Shown piece by piece: positions 11,446 through 22,084 of a stretch of 64,000 nucleotides of DNA (the first letter of the stretch is position 1; every line of letters begins with the position of its first letter). The position numbers were made by a program, and so were the translations under genes. Source of the stretch: Haematobia irritans (Eukaryota; Arthropoda; Insecta; Diptera; Muscidae); the NCBI RefSeq assembly GCF_050003625.1, contig NC_134400.1:52580066-52644065 (forward strand), in the 5' to 3' direction. The notes under the pieces were generated by a model, which made no database searches, was not told the origin of the DNA, and worked only from the letters and a program-made list of their open reading frames with translations.

Positions 11446-11516
11446 AACTGCTTTCAGTTTAGGATTTTTTACTGAAGCAAGTAATTCAGTAAAAAAATCC
11501 TAAACTGAAAGCAGTT
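11446..11516. repeat. Hairpin, 31 bp arms, 8-base loop
   Basis: Left arm 11446-11476 (AACTGCTTTCAGTTTAGGAT...) and right arm 11485-11516 are complementary apart from one extra A in the right arm's A-run. Confidence 0.8.
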
Positions 11517-13377
11517 AGAATAAAGCATGGAATTTTACTAATACTGTTTTCTTCACTGGGTATAAGAATTGACTACTGAACAAGAAAATTTTATTCACTG
11601 ATAACAAAGCATCCGTAAAAATAAACAAAATATAAACAAAAAACCAAGTTTCCTCAAATTTAATAAAATTTCTTATAATGTGATAATTCTGACTTCCTTT
11701 ATTATAGAAAGCTTATCATACATACGAATAACACTAGGCATAGAAAAATATTTTAGTTCATTCGTACTAAGAAGTATTCAATCCTTTTAAAACTTAAGGA
11801 GACACACTTGTTAGAATTTAGGAAATTTTCCTTTTCTTTTATCTACCTGTAATCGATACCTGTCATCGATATGTTTGCGCGTGGGTTGTTTGTTTAGTTG
11901 GAATCGCCTTGTTATGCTATACGGAGGGATTGTTAAAAAATAATATAGTAAAATAATATAATAAATAACAAATCAAATATACAAAAAAAATTGTTATTTT
12001 AAATTAGTGAGAAAAAATGATTTTCGTGATGGTGTATAAAGAAAGAAAACACCAGCATAATAACAACCCCTTCATTCGTCTTCATTTTGGAATATTCAAT
12101 TATCAAGTAACAATCAGTGACGCTAACCTTTTGGGAAAAAAATGGTTTACGATTTTTTATATTTGTAGGTATTGAAATTGTAAAAGGAGGACCAAATCGT
12201 TACGCAGCAACTTATTAAAAGTGAAAGGTACAAGAAGAAGAAAAGATGCATTTTACAGTTGATGACATTACATGGAAATTGGAAATAGTGGAATAATAAA
12301 CTAATATTTCAAGGCCAGTCGATGCTCTTGATTCTTAATAAATATATTTAATATATTAATAAAACGTGTATTTTATTGAAGAAAAATTGCCTATACGAGG
12401 GCGGTTCGGAAACTTCTTAGCCTATCAATGAAAGAGAATAGTTAGTTTTTCAAAAATATTTTTATTTTTCAATATAATCTCCTGAAACTTCAATACACTT
12501 CGTCCAACGCTTTTCAAGCAATTCTATCCCTTGATTAAAATAGTTTTCCTCAAGGTCTTCAAAATAGTGGTTTACAACTGTAATTGCTTCTTCATTTGAG
12601 GTAAAACGCTTGCCAGCAAGCATTTTTTTAGATTTGGGAACAAGTAAAAGTCACTGGGAGCTAAATCAGGAGAATAAGGTGGGTGGTTAAGAAACTCGTA
12701 CTTTAATTCGTTGATTTTAGCCATTGTTAAAACACTCTTGTGCGCTGGTGCGTTGTATTGATGAAAAATTATTTTTTGTGTTGATGAAAAATTTTTTTTT
12801 GTGTTGTAAGCCAGAACGTTTTTCTCGAATTTGTACATTTAATTGATCCAAAAGGTTGCAATAGTACTCTGAATTTATTGTTTTACCTTTTGCAGATAGT
12901 CAATCAATAAAATACCTTTGAAGTCCCAAAAAAACTGTTGCCATATCCTTACCAGCCGATTGAATTGTTTTTGCCTTCTTTTGGGCACTTCCTCCAGCTT
13001 CAGTCCATTGCTTGGATTGTTCTTTTGTCTCTGGAGTATAGTGGTGGATCCATGTCTCATCAACAGTTATGAAACGACCCTAAAAATCAATTTTATTTCG
13101 CTTAAAACGATCCAAACAAGCTTGAGAAATGTTCATTCTTATGCGTTTTTGATCGATTGTTAACAAATGCGGCGCCCATCTTGCAGAAAGCTGTTTCATA
13201 TGTAGTTCTTCATGCAAAATTAAATGGACTCGATCATTTGAGATGCCCATGATATTAGCAATTTCACGCACTTTTATTCGTCGATAATTTAATATCATAT
13301 CATGCACTTTGGCTACAATTTCTGTCGTTGTTGCTGTTTTTGGACGTCCACTACGTGGTTCATCTTCAATGCTTGTA

Positions 13378-13890
13378 CACCCAGAGAAGGAATATGATCA
13401 CCTCAAACATGTTTTAAGAGCAAAATGTTATTTTTGGGTGGTGACCATGTAACATTATTTTCTCGGAAATCATGTATCTGATTTCGGCAAGCAAGTTATA
13501 TTTGACGAGAAAATAACATTTTAGTGACAAACGTGTTAGGTTAGGTGGCAGCCCGATGTATCAGGCTCACTTAGACTATTCAGTCAATTGTGATACCACA
13601 TTGGTGAACTTCTCTCTTATCACTGAGTGCTGCCCGATTCCATGTTAAGCTCAATGACAAGGGACCTCCTTTTTATAGCCGAGTCCGAACGGCGTTCCAC
13701 ATTGCAGTGAAACCACCTGGAGTAGTTTTGAAACCCTCAGAAATGTCACCAGCATTACTGAGGTGGGATAATCCACCGCTGAAAAATTTTTTGGTGTTCG
13801 GTCGAAGCAGACATGTTACATGGTCACCATACAAAAATAAAATTTTGCTCTTGAAACATGTTTGAGGTGATCATATTCCTTCACTGTGTG
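13378..13890. mobile_element. MITE X with long inverted repeats, inside mariner
   Basis: CACCCAGAGAAGGAATATGA at the left and, inverted, CACACAGTGAAGGAATATGA at the right. The arms run on for about 75 bases (13378-13455 and 13812-13890) and both ends are next to TA. Removing it and one TA restores the mariner reading 'KRGRTSIEDEPRSG'. A SINE fragment sits in its middle. Confidence 0.85.
13536..13809 (-). mobile_element. tRNA-headed SINE, head missing, inside MITE X
   Basis: Read on the minus strand it goes from near the body start (CGGTGGATTATCCCACCTCA) to the tail CACCTAACCTAACAC. The tRNA-like head seen in the copy at 27328-27668 is absent. The duplication flanking it is not clear. Confidence 0.75.
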
Positions 13891-14226
13891 TACGACCACG
13901 TTTAAATTCAGCAACCCAATTTTTTACTGTTGCATATGAAGGAGCACTTTCACCCATCACGTTCACCATATCATTATGAATTTCTTGTCCCGATAAACCT
14001 TTTTTATGCAAATATTTAATGATAGCACGCATTTCTAATTTTTAAATTGTAAAAAAAATTCGGATGCGTCTATTTTGAACGCCTGTTTCTATATGAAGGA
14101 GTTGCCAGATCGAAAGAAAATTTAACATGTGTTCATAACAGAGATGGAAGTTTCCAACACACTTAAAATTTTTCTGTTTAGACCGCGCTTTTTGTGCTAG
14201 GCTAAGAATTTTCCGAACTGCCCTCG

Positions 14227-14534
14227 TATAAATAAATAAAATTGTATTTAAAAACGAAGGTAAGCAGTTCTAAATTTGAAGTAGAAAGGTTTACCACAAG
14301 TTCAATAACATCATTCAATATATGAATTCAATTCAGTTAAATTTTTTCATTCTGTAGTATAAGTGTACATAAATATAGGAAAATGTTAACTAATATATGG
14401 ATTGCATTCTACCTAATTTCAACGAAAAACACATCGTTCAAAAAAATAAAAATTTCTTTGGCGCTATACGAAGTACAACATTCTTCACAATGAGTTCATT
14501 TTAACTTAAAGAAGGGGTCACGTTTTTCTGGGTG
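14227..14534. mobile_element. Probable MITE fragment flanking mariner
   Basis: Ends GGTCACGTTTTTCTGGGTG followed by TA at 14535. This is a CAC-type terminus like those of the M/X/E elements. The other end is not identified. No gene. Confidence 0.4.
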
Positions 14535-14787
14535 TAGACACCCATTTCCTTTTTGCTTTAAGGAAGTTTATTTGGAAGAAAGTATACACTTTTTGTGATA
14601 AACGTTTATCCTTTTCCAGGATGTAAAAACAATTCCACAAAAACTAACTCAAAAACAAAAAAAAAAAAAACAATTATTTTCATTTTCCCTCACATCTTTC
14701 TCACTTCCCCGAGGTTTTTTAGTTCTTAGCACCTTTTCTGTAATACATATAATGTAGAAGAAATTGTTCGATTTTATAAATTTTACC

Positions 14788-14866
14788 TTTCGCCTGGACA
14801 GAGAATCGAACCGCGGACCATGCAATTTCTAAGCCAACACACTATCCACTGGGCTACGTAGCTGTT
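14788..14866 (-). other. tRNA-like module (Val-TAC-like) of E copy 7
   Basis: On the minus strand: GCTACGTAGCCCAGTGGATA and GGTTCGATTCTCTGTCC. Confidence 0.65.
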
Positions 14867-14971
14867 ATAGTCACCAATAGACAATTATCCATATAAGTTA
14901 TATTTCTATAGCATAGCTGGCGGCGCCCACGAGCCGATTAAACAAACTTTATTTAACAGAAACATACATTT

Positions 14972-15050
14972 AGTTGGGCACCGTGGAGCAGTGTTTGCTA
15001 AATCCGCCTTGCATGCCAAGGATCGTGGGTTCGATCCTTGCATCGACCGA
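14972..15050 (+). other. tRNA-Ala-like module of E copy 7
   Basis: CACCGTGGAGCAGTGTTTGC, CCTTGCATGCC and GTGGGTTCGATCCTTGC: A-box-like, anticodon-arm-like and B-box-like segments in tRNA order. Confidence 0.65.
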
Positions 15051-15303
15051 ACATAAAAAAGTTTTGTTTTTTACATACGAGTATATTCCAGATATGTTCG
15101 GAAGATTCCGAAAAGATATTCAATGTTATATACTACTATATAAAATTTTTACTATGAACTGTAATATGTGTCTTATTAAAGACTTAAAGTCAGAAAGAAA
15201 ATTTTTTGGTGATAAAAATTTTAAATTTTGGAATAAATTCAAAAAACCCTAACAAAAGAAAAACGTTTTCGGTACACGTCTCCCATACGTTTTTCTTTGC
15301 GTG

Positions 15304-15550
15304 TCAATGCCCAATTATGCGAATAATTATACCTAATGGTACCATCATTTATTCTATTTTATTAAGTCATTAACAGCCAAATGCATTACATCTTGAGAGT
15401 ATCAATTCGAAAATTACCGATAAGTATTTATTATTGTCATGACAAGTTAGTCATTATAAATCACCGCAATGTAATGCACTGTGTAATTACGGCTTTACTC
15501 CTGGTAATGTAAATTGTAATGAGATGTGACTACCTAGTTTTTGCTGGGTG
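15304..15550. mobile_element. 'CCCAGCAAAAACT' MITE (TAATGAC-rich)
   Basis: Ends in GTTTTTGCTGGGTG at about 15550. Its interior of TCATTATAAATCACCGCAAT type matches the better copy at 43997-44290. The left limit is uncertain. Confidence 0.5.
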
Positions 15551-16401
15551 AAAAATACACTCTTAGAAAAATATTTTTTCATATGTTCCGATTTAAACAA
15601 AATGTGTGTTCGGTCACAATTTTTAAACACAATATATTTAAGTGCAAACATGTAATGTTCGTAAACTAACACTAACTGCTTGGGACACATATGTTAATAT
15701 GTTAGAATATATTATGTTTGGGAGAAGAATGTTTCATAAAAATAATATGTGTGGTTGTAAACGTATATAAATTTACAAATTTCGAGTAAACATATATATG
15801 TTGTGATATTTTATTCAGGGAGCGACAGAGAGTATAGAGAAAGAAATAGAGATGGAAACCGGGAGGGCTGACGAAAGATATCAATATAACACAGCGAGAG
15901 TATGAAAAGAGAGCAATTTCTGTGAAACCGCTTGTATGTTGTTTCGGAAAACCAAAAATTTGATATCCTTAGACTTAAGCATGATTATTTTTATTATTAT
16001 TTAATTTTAATATTAGAATGAGTATTCGGAGTAAAGAGAATAGACATTCGGAACCAAGAGAATAGACATTTAAAAAAAACAGCATGTGTTTTCGTCTTGA
16101 GAGCAGCATTGTATGTATGTGTGGACATGTGTTTTTTTATCATTTTGGCATTATGGGCACAATTTTTTCTTGGTTCGTTAAAAGAAATCGGAACTGACGA
16201 GGAGTAAGTCAAAAAATTCAGTCAAAGGAAATTAAAAAAAGAACGTGGAAAATATACAAAAATTACAAAGGGATCTTCATAAAAATAACGAAAGGGCACT
16301 ATACTCTTTTTAAAGTTGGGACAGTAAAATGAAAAAAGGAGGAAATAGGGAAAAATTAAACAGCAAAATGTATAAAAGCAATGTTTAGTTCCTCTTTATT
16401 A

Positions 16402-19294
16402 GGTGTGTTCGTTTACTTTACTCGTAGTAAAATGTAGTAAAAGAGAGAAATATCGAAAATCCTCTCAGATTTCTAAATTTTTTAAATGTATAGGAACGAA
16501 AATATAGTAAAAATGTCAAATAAAAAACAAAAGAAGCATTGTGATTTGAATAAACATTTTCAAAACATGTAGGTAAATTAAATACTTTTATATCGCAATT
16601 ATTTTGACAAATGGCAGATTTTTTGCAGGAAACTTTGAAATCCTTATTACGATAGAAAGAAGCTATGGTTTTTACTTTGTTATAAAAAGTACTCCTTTTG
16701 CAACATTTTTAATCAAAGTAAAACCCTGGCTTTTGGGCCATAAAGTAAAATAATAGCGCATATTATCAGTATCTTATAAGGTGGGGTTTTTCATTCCGTT
16801 TGTAACACATACAAACGAATTCTGACTATAGAAAGTATATATAGTCTTGATCAGGGAGAAATTATAAGACGATGTCTCTCTGTCTGGCAGCGTTGCCAAT
16901 TTAGCTTTTTTCCCGCTAGATTTGGCTTTTTTTGAAGACGTTTAGCGGGAAAAAATGCATTTAGCTTTTGGCTTTTTTTCTGTTTTTTTTTCATGACACT
17001 TTTAGCTATTTTTGGCTTTTTTTATTTTCGACATGTTTCTATTGAAATATGGATAAATCGGCGTTTTTATCTAAGCCTTGCTGCAAGTATAAGGGTTTCC
17101 ACATATTTCAAAGCTCAGTTGAAACATTAATAATGAGTCCAGCCATTATGCGGGCATTTTTGTAGCAAATACACCTTGTTGTAAAGTTTTTTCATTATAT
17201 ACATAAAAGTTATCGTAAACTTTAAATCTACTATTACCATACAAATTTGTTAGATAAACTGTCAGTAAATTATTGGGAATATTATCATTTGACTCGTTTA
17301 TCCTTTTTATGTTATTATAATATTCTAAAGTTATTACGACATTACTAAATTAAAATAGTAGTCTCCTAAAAATGCGAACGCGAATTTTGGTTATAATAGC
17401 ATTTGTGAATTTCTTTTATATAAACTGTTTTCCTTGTCCAAAAGACGATAAAGTCGTTTTGTCCTTATAATTAAGTGATTCAACTTAAAAATGGGTATGT
17501 TTTCATGAAAGAAGGAAGAATTAATGAAATAGTCTTTAAATGTGAGGAGTTTTTGCATCTTAACCAAAATAGCGTTCAAAATAAATAGCGTTCAAAAATA
17601 GAACATGTTTTTCAACACTTTATTTTAAAAACGTATATATACAATAATTTCTACTTGAATAGGAGTCTGAATTTGGAAATTTAAGTTGGCGTTAGCACGT
17701 TTTTAAAGCACTTTGATAGCTCATGAAGAAAAGGAAAATGTTTTTACTGGGAAATGTAAACTATAGGTATTTTCTACAATTTAAATAAAAGTAATGTATT
17801 TCGAATTTTTCACAATTTCAAATCCAAACTAAAATTTTATTTAAAAAAATGGCAAATCATTTTTTTACCAAATGCAAAGCATGCTTAGATCATTTAATAT
17901 TTTAAAATAACAAGTAAAAAAATAGAGGTGTTGGGAAGGTAGCTCCCACAAAACGAAGGACTTTCAGTAAAAATTTGTGATAGTAATCAAAATGTATCGA
18001 ATACGCAAACAGAGCTAATATGCCTTAGATATTGTTACAGTCTCACAGAAGTGGAATTAAAATGAAAATAATATGCATTGTAAGTGAAATAAAGCCTTTA
18101 AGTTTGTTAAATTTCAATCAAAAATGTGACTTTTGATACAAAAAAATTTAGCTTTTTTTTCTAGCTATTTTTTAGTATTTTTTAGCTTTTTTTAGCTATT
18201 TTTTGGGCAAATCTAGCGGTTTTTGGTGAAACAATTCTGGCAACGCTGCTGTCTGGCTATCTGTTGTAATCAGGCTACTTCCTTCAATAATGAACCTATA
18301 GTGCTGAAATTTTACCAGACACGTTTTTCTTCTACAAGCAGGTCAATTTTGAAGATGGACTACATCGGTCTAAGTTTCGATTTTGCTTCCATATGAACCG
18401 ACGCCCCAGTTGGGGTCTTCATGACATAGACATTAAAACTTTTATCCGATTTGCATGAAATTCAAAACGTAGAGGTACTTTTGGTCCATTAAAGGTTGCG
18501 TCGAATTTGGTGTTTTGGTACTTTTTTTCGAAAAAAGTGGTATTGGTTCGGCATTGTTTTGAAATTCCAAATTGTGGAGTCTACACGTTAAATCTAAAGC
18601 ACAAAGGTGCACAATTTTTTCCTCCAGAATACGTAGAATTTTATAAGGACTGTAGTTAAGAAAATATAACAACAATCGATCTTAAAACTATCCTTCTAGA
18701 CTCAAAATACAGACCCCACTTTGTTCAAATTTTGCAAAAAAATAAATTGTAAGGCCCTATCTCGCAAATATTAGATATATTCGCACACATACACAATCTT
18801 TTTATGGTGGTTATAAGTTCTATCCAGCAAATCATGAAAATCGGTGCATAATTGCGCGTTTGCCAAGTAAAACTAAATTTCATACATCCGAGGTGTCCAA
18901 CTTCCAAAGTCTATAGGCCAGCCCGTGAATCCACTGGGGACCTACAAACCTCTAAATATTGAGAAAAACATCTCAGCTTTGGCACAAAGAAAAAATTATG
19001 ATGATATCTTAATCCATTAAAAAGTTACAGAATTATTTCCAAACAAAGCGATTTGGAACTACTTTAGTTTGTAAAATTTGAAAACAAATAATTATATTTG
19101 TCATGACATATCTACAACTTTTACTCGAAAGAATTTGTCGAGTAACTTGTAGTAAAAAAATTTTAAAAGAGACATGCATTTTGACATTGTTCTCTTAAAA
19201 TTGTTTACTACTTTTACTATTTTTTGGGGTTGAGGAACGGTTTCTAGTAAAAACTAGTAAAAGTAGTAACTAGTAGTACGTAAAGGAACACAAC
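16402..19294. mobile_element. 2.9 kb TIR element 'Y' inside E copy 4
   Basis: Left end GGTGTGTTCGTTTACTTTAC, right end (inverted) GTTGTGTTCCTTTACGTACT. The host reads TTTATTAATAAGTAGTCC in E copy 2, and here TATTA / TATCA flank the element, suggesting a 5 bp duplication. It contains a mini-me-like core (TATATAGTCTTGATCAGGGA, about 16838) that is split by a hAT. No transposase seen. Confidence 0.65.
16888..18248. mobile_element. hAT-type non-autonomous element 1
   Basis: Left CAGCGTTGCCAATTTAGC and right (inverted) CAGCGTTGCCAGAATTGT. The exact 8 bp target duplication CTGTCTGG lies at 16880-16887 and 18249-18256. Terminal CAG and an 8 bp duplication are hAT hallmarks. The 1361 bp hold no open frame above 62 codons. 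Both ends carry 'CCGCTAGATTTG' subterminal motifs. A fragment of the same family lies at about 39975-40085. Confidence 0.9.
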
Positions 19295-19917
19295 TATCAA
19301 TAAGTAGTCCAAGAGGTTTTGACGAACACATTCAAATATAAAAGCTGGCATTAAATTCGAGTTTTGCAGATAAAACAATTGAAAAAGTTTGCTTTCTTTA
19401 AAATGAATTATTAAAGAAAAACAAGTATATACGACCGTAAGTTCGGCCAGGCCGAAGCTTATGTACCCTCCACCATGGATTGCGTACACGGATGAAAAAG
19501 ACTGTTTTTCATATGTTTGGCTATAAACATTATATGTTTGGAACACACATTTTTAAACACAATATTTTTGAGTGCAAGCATATAATGTTCATAAACTAGC
19601 ATAACATGTTTGGGACATATATGTTAATATGTTGGAACATATTATGTTTGGGACATAAAATGTTTGTAAATATAATATGCTTGGATGCAAACATATATTA
19701 ATTTAGAAATAGCCTATAAACATATATGTGTTTAGTAGCTTGGAGCGCTATTTAACAGGGAGCGATATTGAATTAAGTTGGTGGTTGTTGCTTGTTATTA
19801 CAAAATTAACATTTTATTTTTTCTTGGGCAATTGATCAGCTACTTCATTGATCCTTACAAACTGTGTGGTCCGCTGTTCGAATCCTCGTCCGGCAAAAGG
19901 TAAAATTAAAATAAAAA

Positions 19918-22084
19918 CAAGTATATACGGCCGCAAGTTCGGCCAGGCCGAATCTTATGTACCCACCACCATGGATTGCGTAGAAACTTCTACGAAAGAC
20001 TGTCATCCACAATCGAATTACTTGGGTTGTGGTATCTTAAAACTTCTTAACATCGTTTTCTAAATTGTGATTTAGTCCATACATGGTATATATTAGACAA
20101 AAAAGTTATGTATAGTTAAGTCTACAAATAATTACGAATCGATATGGACTTTTTGTACGCAGAGAGCCAGAATTGAAATATGGGGGTCGCTTATATGGGG
20201 GCTATATACAATTATGAACTTGATATGGACCAACTTTTGTGTGATTGTGGATCGATTTGTCTGAGGGCCATATATAACTATTGACCGATATGGACCTAGT
20301 TAGGCATGGTTGTTAACGACCATATACTAGCACAATGTACCAAATTTCAACTCACTCGGATGAAATTTGCTCCTCCAAAAGGTTCCAAAACCAAATCTCG
20401 GGATCGGTTTATATGGGGCTATGTACGAATATGGAGTGATATGGACCACTTTTGGCATGGTTGTTAAATATCATATACTACCAGCACGTACCAAATTTCA
20501 AGCAGATCGGATGAATTTTGCTTCTCCAAAAGGCACCGGAGGTCAAATCTGGGGATCGGTTTATATGGAAGCTATATATAATTATGGACTGATAGGAACC
20601 AATTCCTGCATGGTTGTTGGATACCATATACTAACATCACGTACCAAATTTCAACCGAATGGGAAGGATTTTGCTCTTCCAAGGGGCTCTGGAGGTCAAA
20701 TCTGGGGATCGGTTTATATGGGGCCTATACATAATTATGGACCGATATCGACCAATTTTTGCATGGGAGTTTGAGGCCATATATTAACACCACGTACCAA
20801 ATTTCAACTGAATCAGATGAATTTTGGTCTTCCAAGAGGTTCCGGAGGTCAAATCTGGTGATCGGTTTATATGGGGGCTATATATAATTATGAACCGATG
20901 TGGACCAATTTTTGCATGGTTGTTAGAGACCATATACTAACATCACGTACCAAATTTCAGCCGGATCGGATGAAATTTGCTTCTCTTAGAGGCCTCGCAA
21001 GCCAAATCGGGGGATCGGTTTATATAAGGGCTATATATAATTATGAACCGATGTGGACCAATTTTTGCATGGTTGTTAGAGACCATATACTAACATCACG
21101 TACCAAATTTCAGCCGGATCGGATGAAATTTGCTTCTCTTAGAGGCCTCGCAAGCCAAATCGGGGGATCGGTTTATATAAGGGCTATATATAATTATGGA
21201 CCGATGTGGACCAATTTTTGCATGGTTGTTAGAGACCATATACTAACACCATGTACCAAATTTCAGCCGGATCGGATGAAATTTGCTTCTCTTAGAGGCC
21301 TCTCAAGCCAAATCGGGGGATCGGTTTATATGGGGGCTATATATAATTATGGACCGATGTGGACCAATTTTTGCATGGTTGTTAGAGACCATATACTAAC
21401 ACCATGTACCAAATTTCAGCCGGATCGGATGAAATTTGCTTCTCTTAGGGGCCTCGCAAGCCAAATCGGGGGATCGGTTTATATGGGGGCTATATATAAT
21501 TATGGACCGATGTGGACCAATTTTTGCATGGTTGTTAGAGACCATATACTAACACCAAGTACCAAATTTCAGCCAGATCGGATGAAATTTGCTTCTCTTA
21601 GGGGCCTCGCAAGCCAAATCGGGGGATCGGTTTATATGGGGGCTATATATAATTATGGACTGATGTGGACCAATTTTTGCATGGTTGTTAGAGACCATAT
21701 ACTAACACCATGTACCAAATTTCAGCCGGATCGGATGAAATTTGCTTCTCTTAGAGGCCTCGCAAGCCAAATTTTGGGGTCCGTTTATATGGGGGCTATA
21801 CGTAAAAGTGGACCGATATGGCCCATTTGCAATACCATCCGACCTACATCAATAACAACTACTTGTGCCAAGTTTCAAGCCGATAGCTTGTTTCGTTCGG
21901 AAGTTAGCGTGATTTCAACAGACGGACGGACGGACGGACGGACGGACGGACATGCTCAGATCGACTCAGAATTTCACCACGACCCAGAATATATATACTT
22001 TATGGGGTCTTAGAGCAATATTTCGATGTGTTACAAACGGAATGACAAAGTTAATATACCCCCCATCCTATGGTGGTGGGTATA
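19918..22084 (-). mobile_element. HINE-A copy 5, innermost level
   Basis: Sits in an A-run of E-short: the uninterrupted copy at 3301 reads TAAAATAAAAAAATCATAAA, here split after the A-run with no clear duplication. Both ends are present: CAAGTATATACGGCCGCAAG, and TATACCCACCACCATAGGAT on the other strand. This copy has no 29 bp satellite. Its 153 bp array (about 20140-21780) contains an especially uniform stretch with a 380-codon open frame at 20871-22013. Confidence 0.85.
20871..21780. repeat. Homogeneous 153 bp tandem array, 6 units
   Basis: Six units with 'TTGCTTCTCTTAGAGGCCTC' instead of the 'CTCCTCCAAGAGG' form. They differ by only a few bases each, more alike than units elsewhere. This indicates recent local amplification or gene conversion. 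Confidence 0.85.

Larger units (their letters stand above)
10649..12395. other. 1.7 kb without a recognisable gene; two foldbacks
   Basis: No open frame longer than about 70 codons and no family recognised. It holds an inverted repeat at 11246-11267/11306-11329 and a long hairpin at 11446-11516. About 11850-12360 looks least repetitive, with AATAAA-like signals near 12290 and 12338. It could be low-copy DNA or an unknown element. Confidence 0.4.
12462..14032 (-). pseudogene. mariner transposase, broken
   Basis: Reads from the minus-strand ATG at 14030-14032 (MRAIIKYLHKKGLSG). The N-terminal helix-turn-helix part includes 'PSYATVKNWVAEFKRGR', interrupted by MITE X at 13378-13890, and resumes 'DEPRSGRPK'. 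Then come WAPHLLT, VDETWIHHY (first catalytic Asp, intact), a frameshift near 12930, HQYNAPAH and YSPDLAPSDF. The second catalytic Asp of HQDNAPAH is Tyr here (codon TAC). 34 residues separate that position from the last Asp, giving mariner DD34D. A further shift falls near 12590, with a stop at 12462-12464. The insertion, frameshifts and lost Asp make it inactive. Confidence 0.9.
12396..14226 (-). mobile_element. mariner element (DD34D), interrupted
   Basis: Terminal inverted repeats are CGAGGGCGGTTCGGAAACTT at 12396 and, on the other strand, CGAGGGCAGTTCGGAAAATT at 14226, each next to TA. Without the 513 bp insert the element is about 1.3 kb, normal for mariner. Its transposase is a pseudogene. 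Confidence 0.9.
14537..15303 (+). mobile_element. E element copy 7 (same subtype as copy 6)
   Basis: Reverse complement of the element at 33418-34327 over most of its length, ending CGTTTTTCTTTGCGTG at 15303. The left end appears trimmed. It contains the Val-like module (14788-14866, minus) and the Ala-like module (14972-15050, plus). Non-coding. Confidence 0.7.

Noticed and set aside
20871..22013. 380-codon open frame of repeated YNYGPMWTNFCMVV units
   Set aside because: It is the 153 bp HINE-A array read in its stop-free frame, running on through microsatellite and element-end sequence. Similar frames appear in every array, on either strand of the window according to copy orientation.
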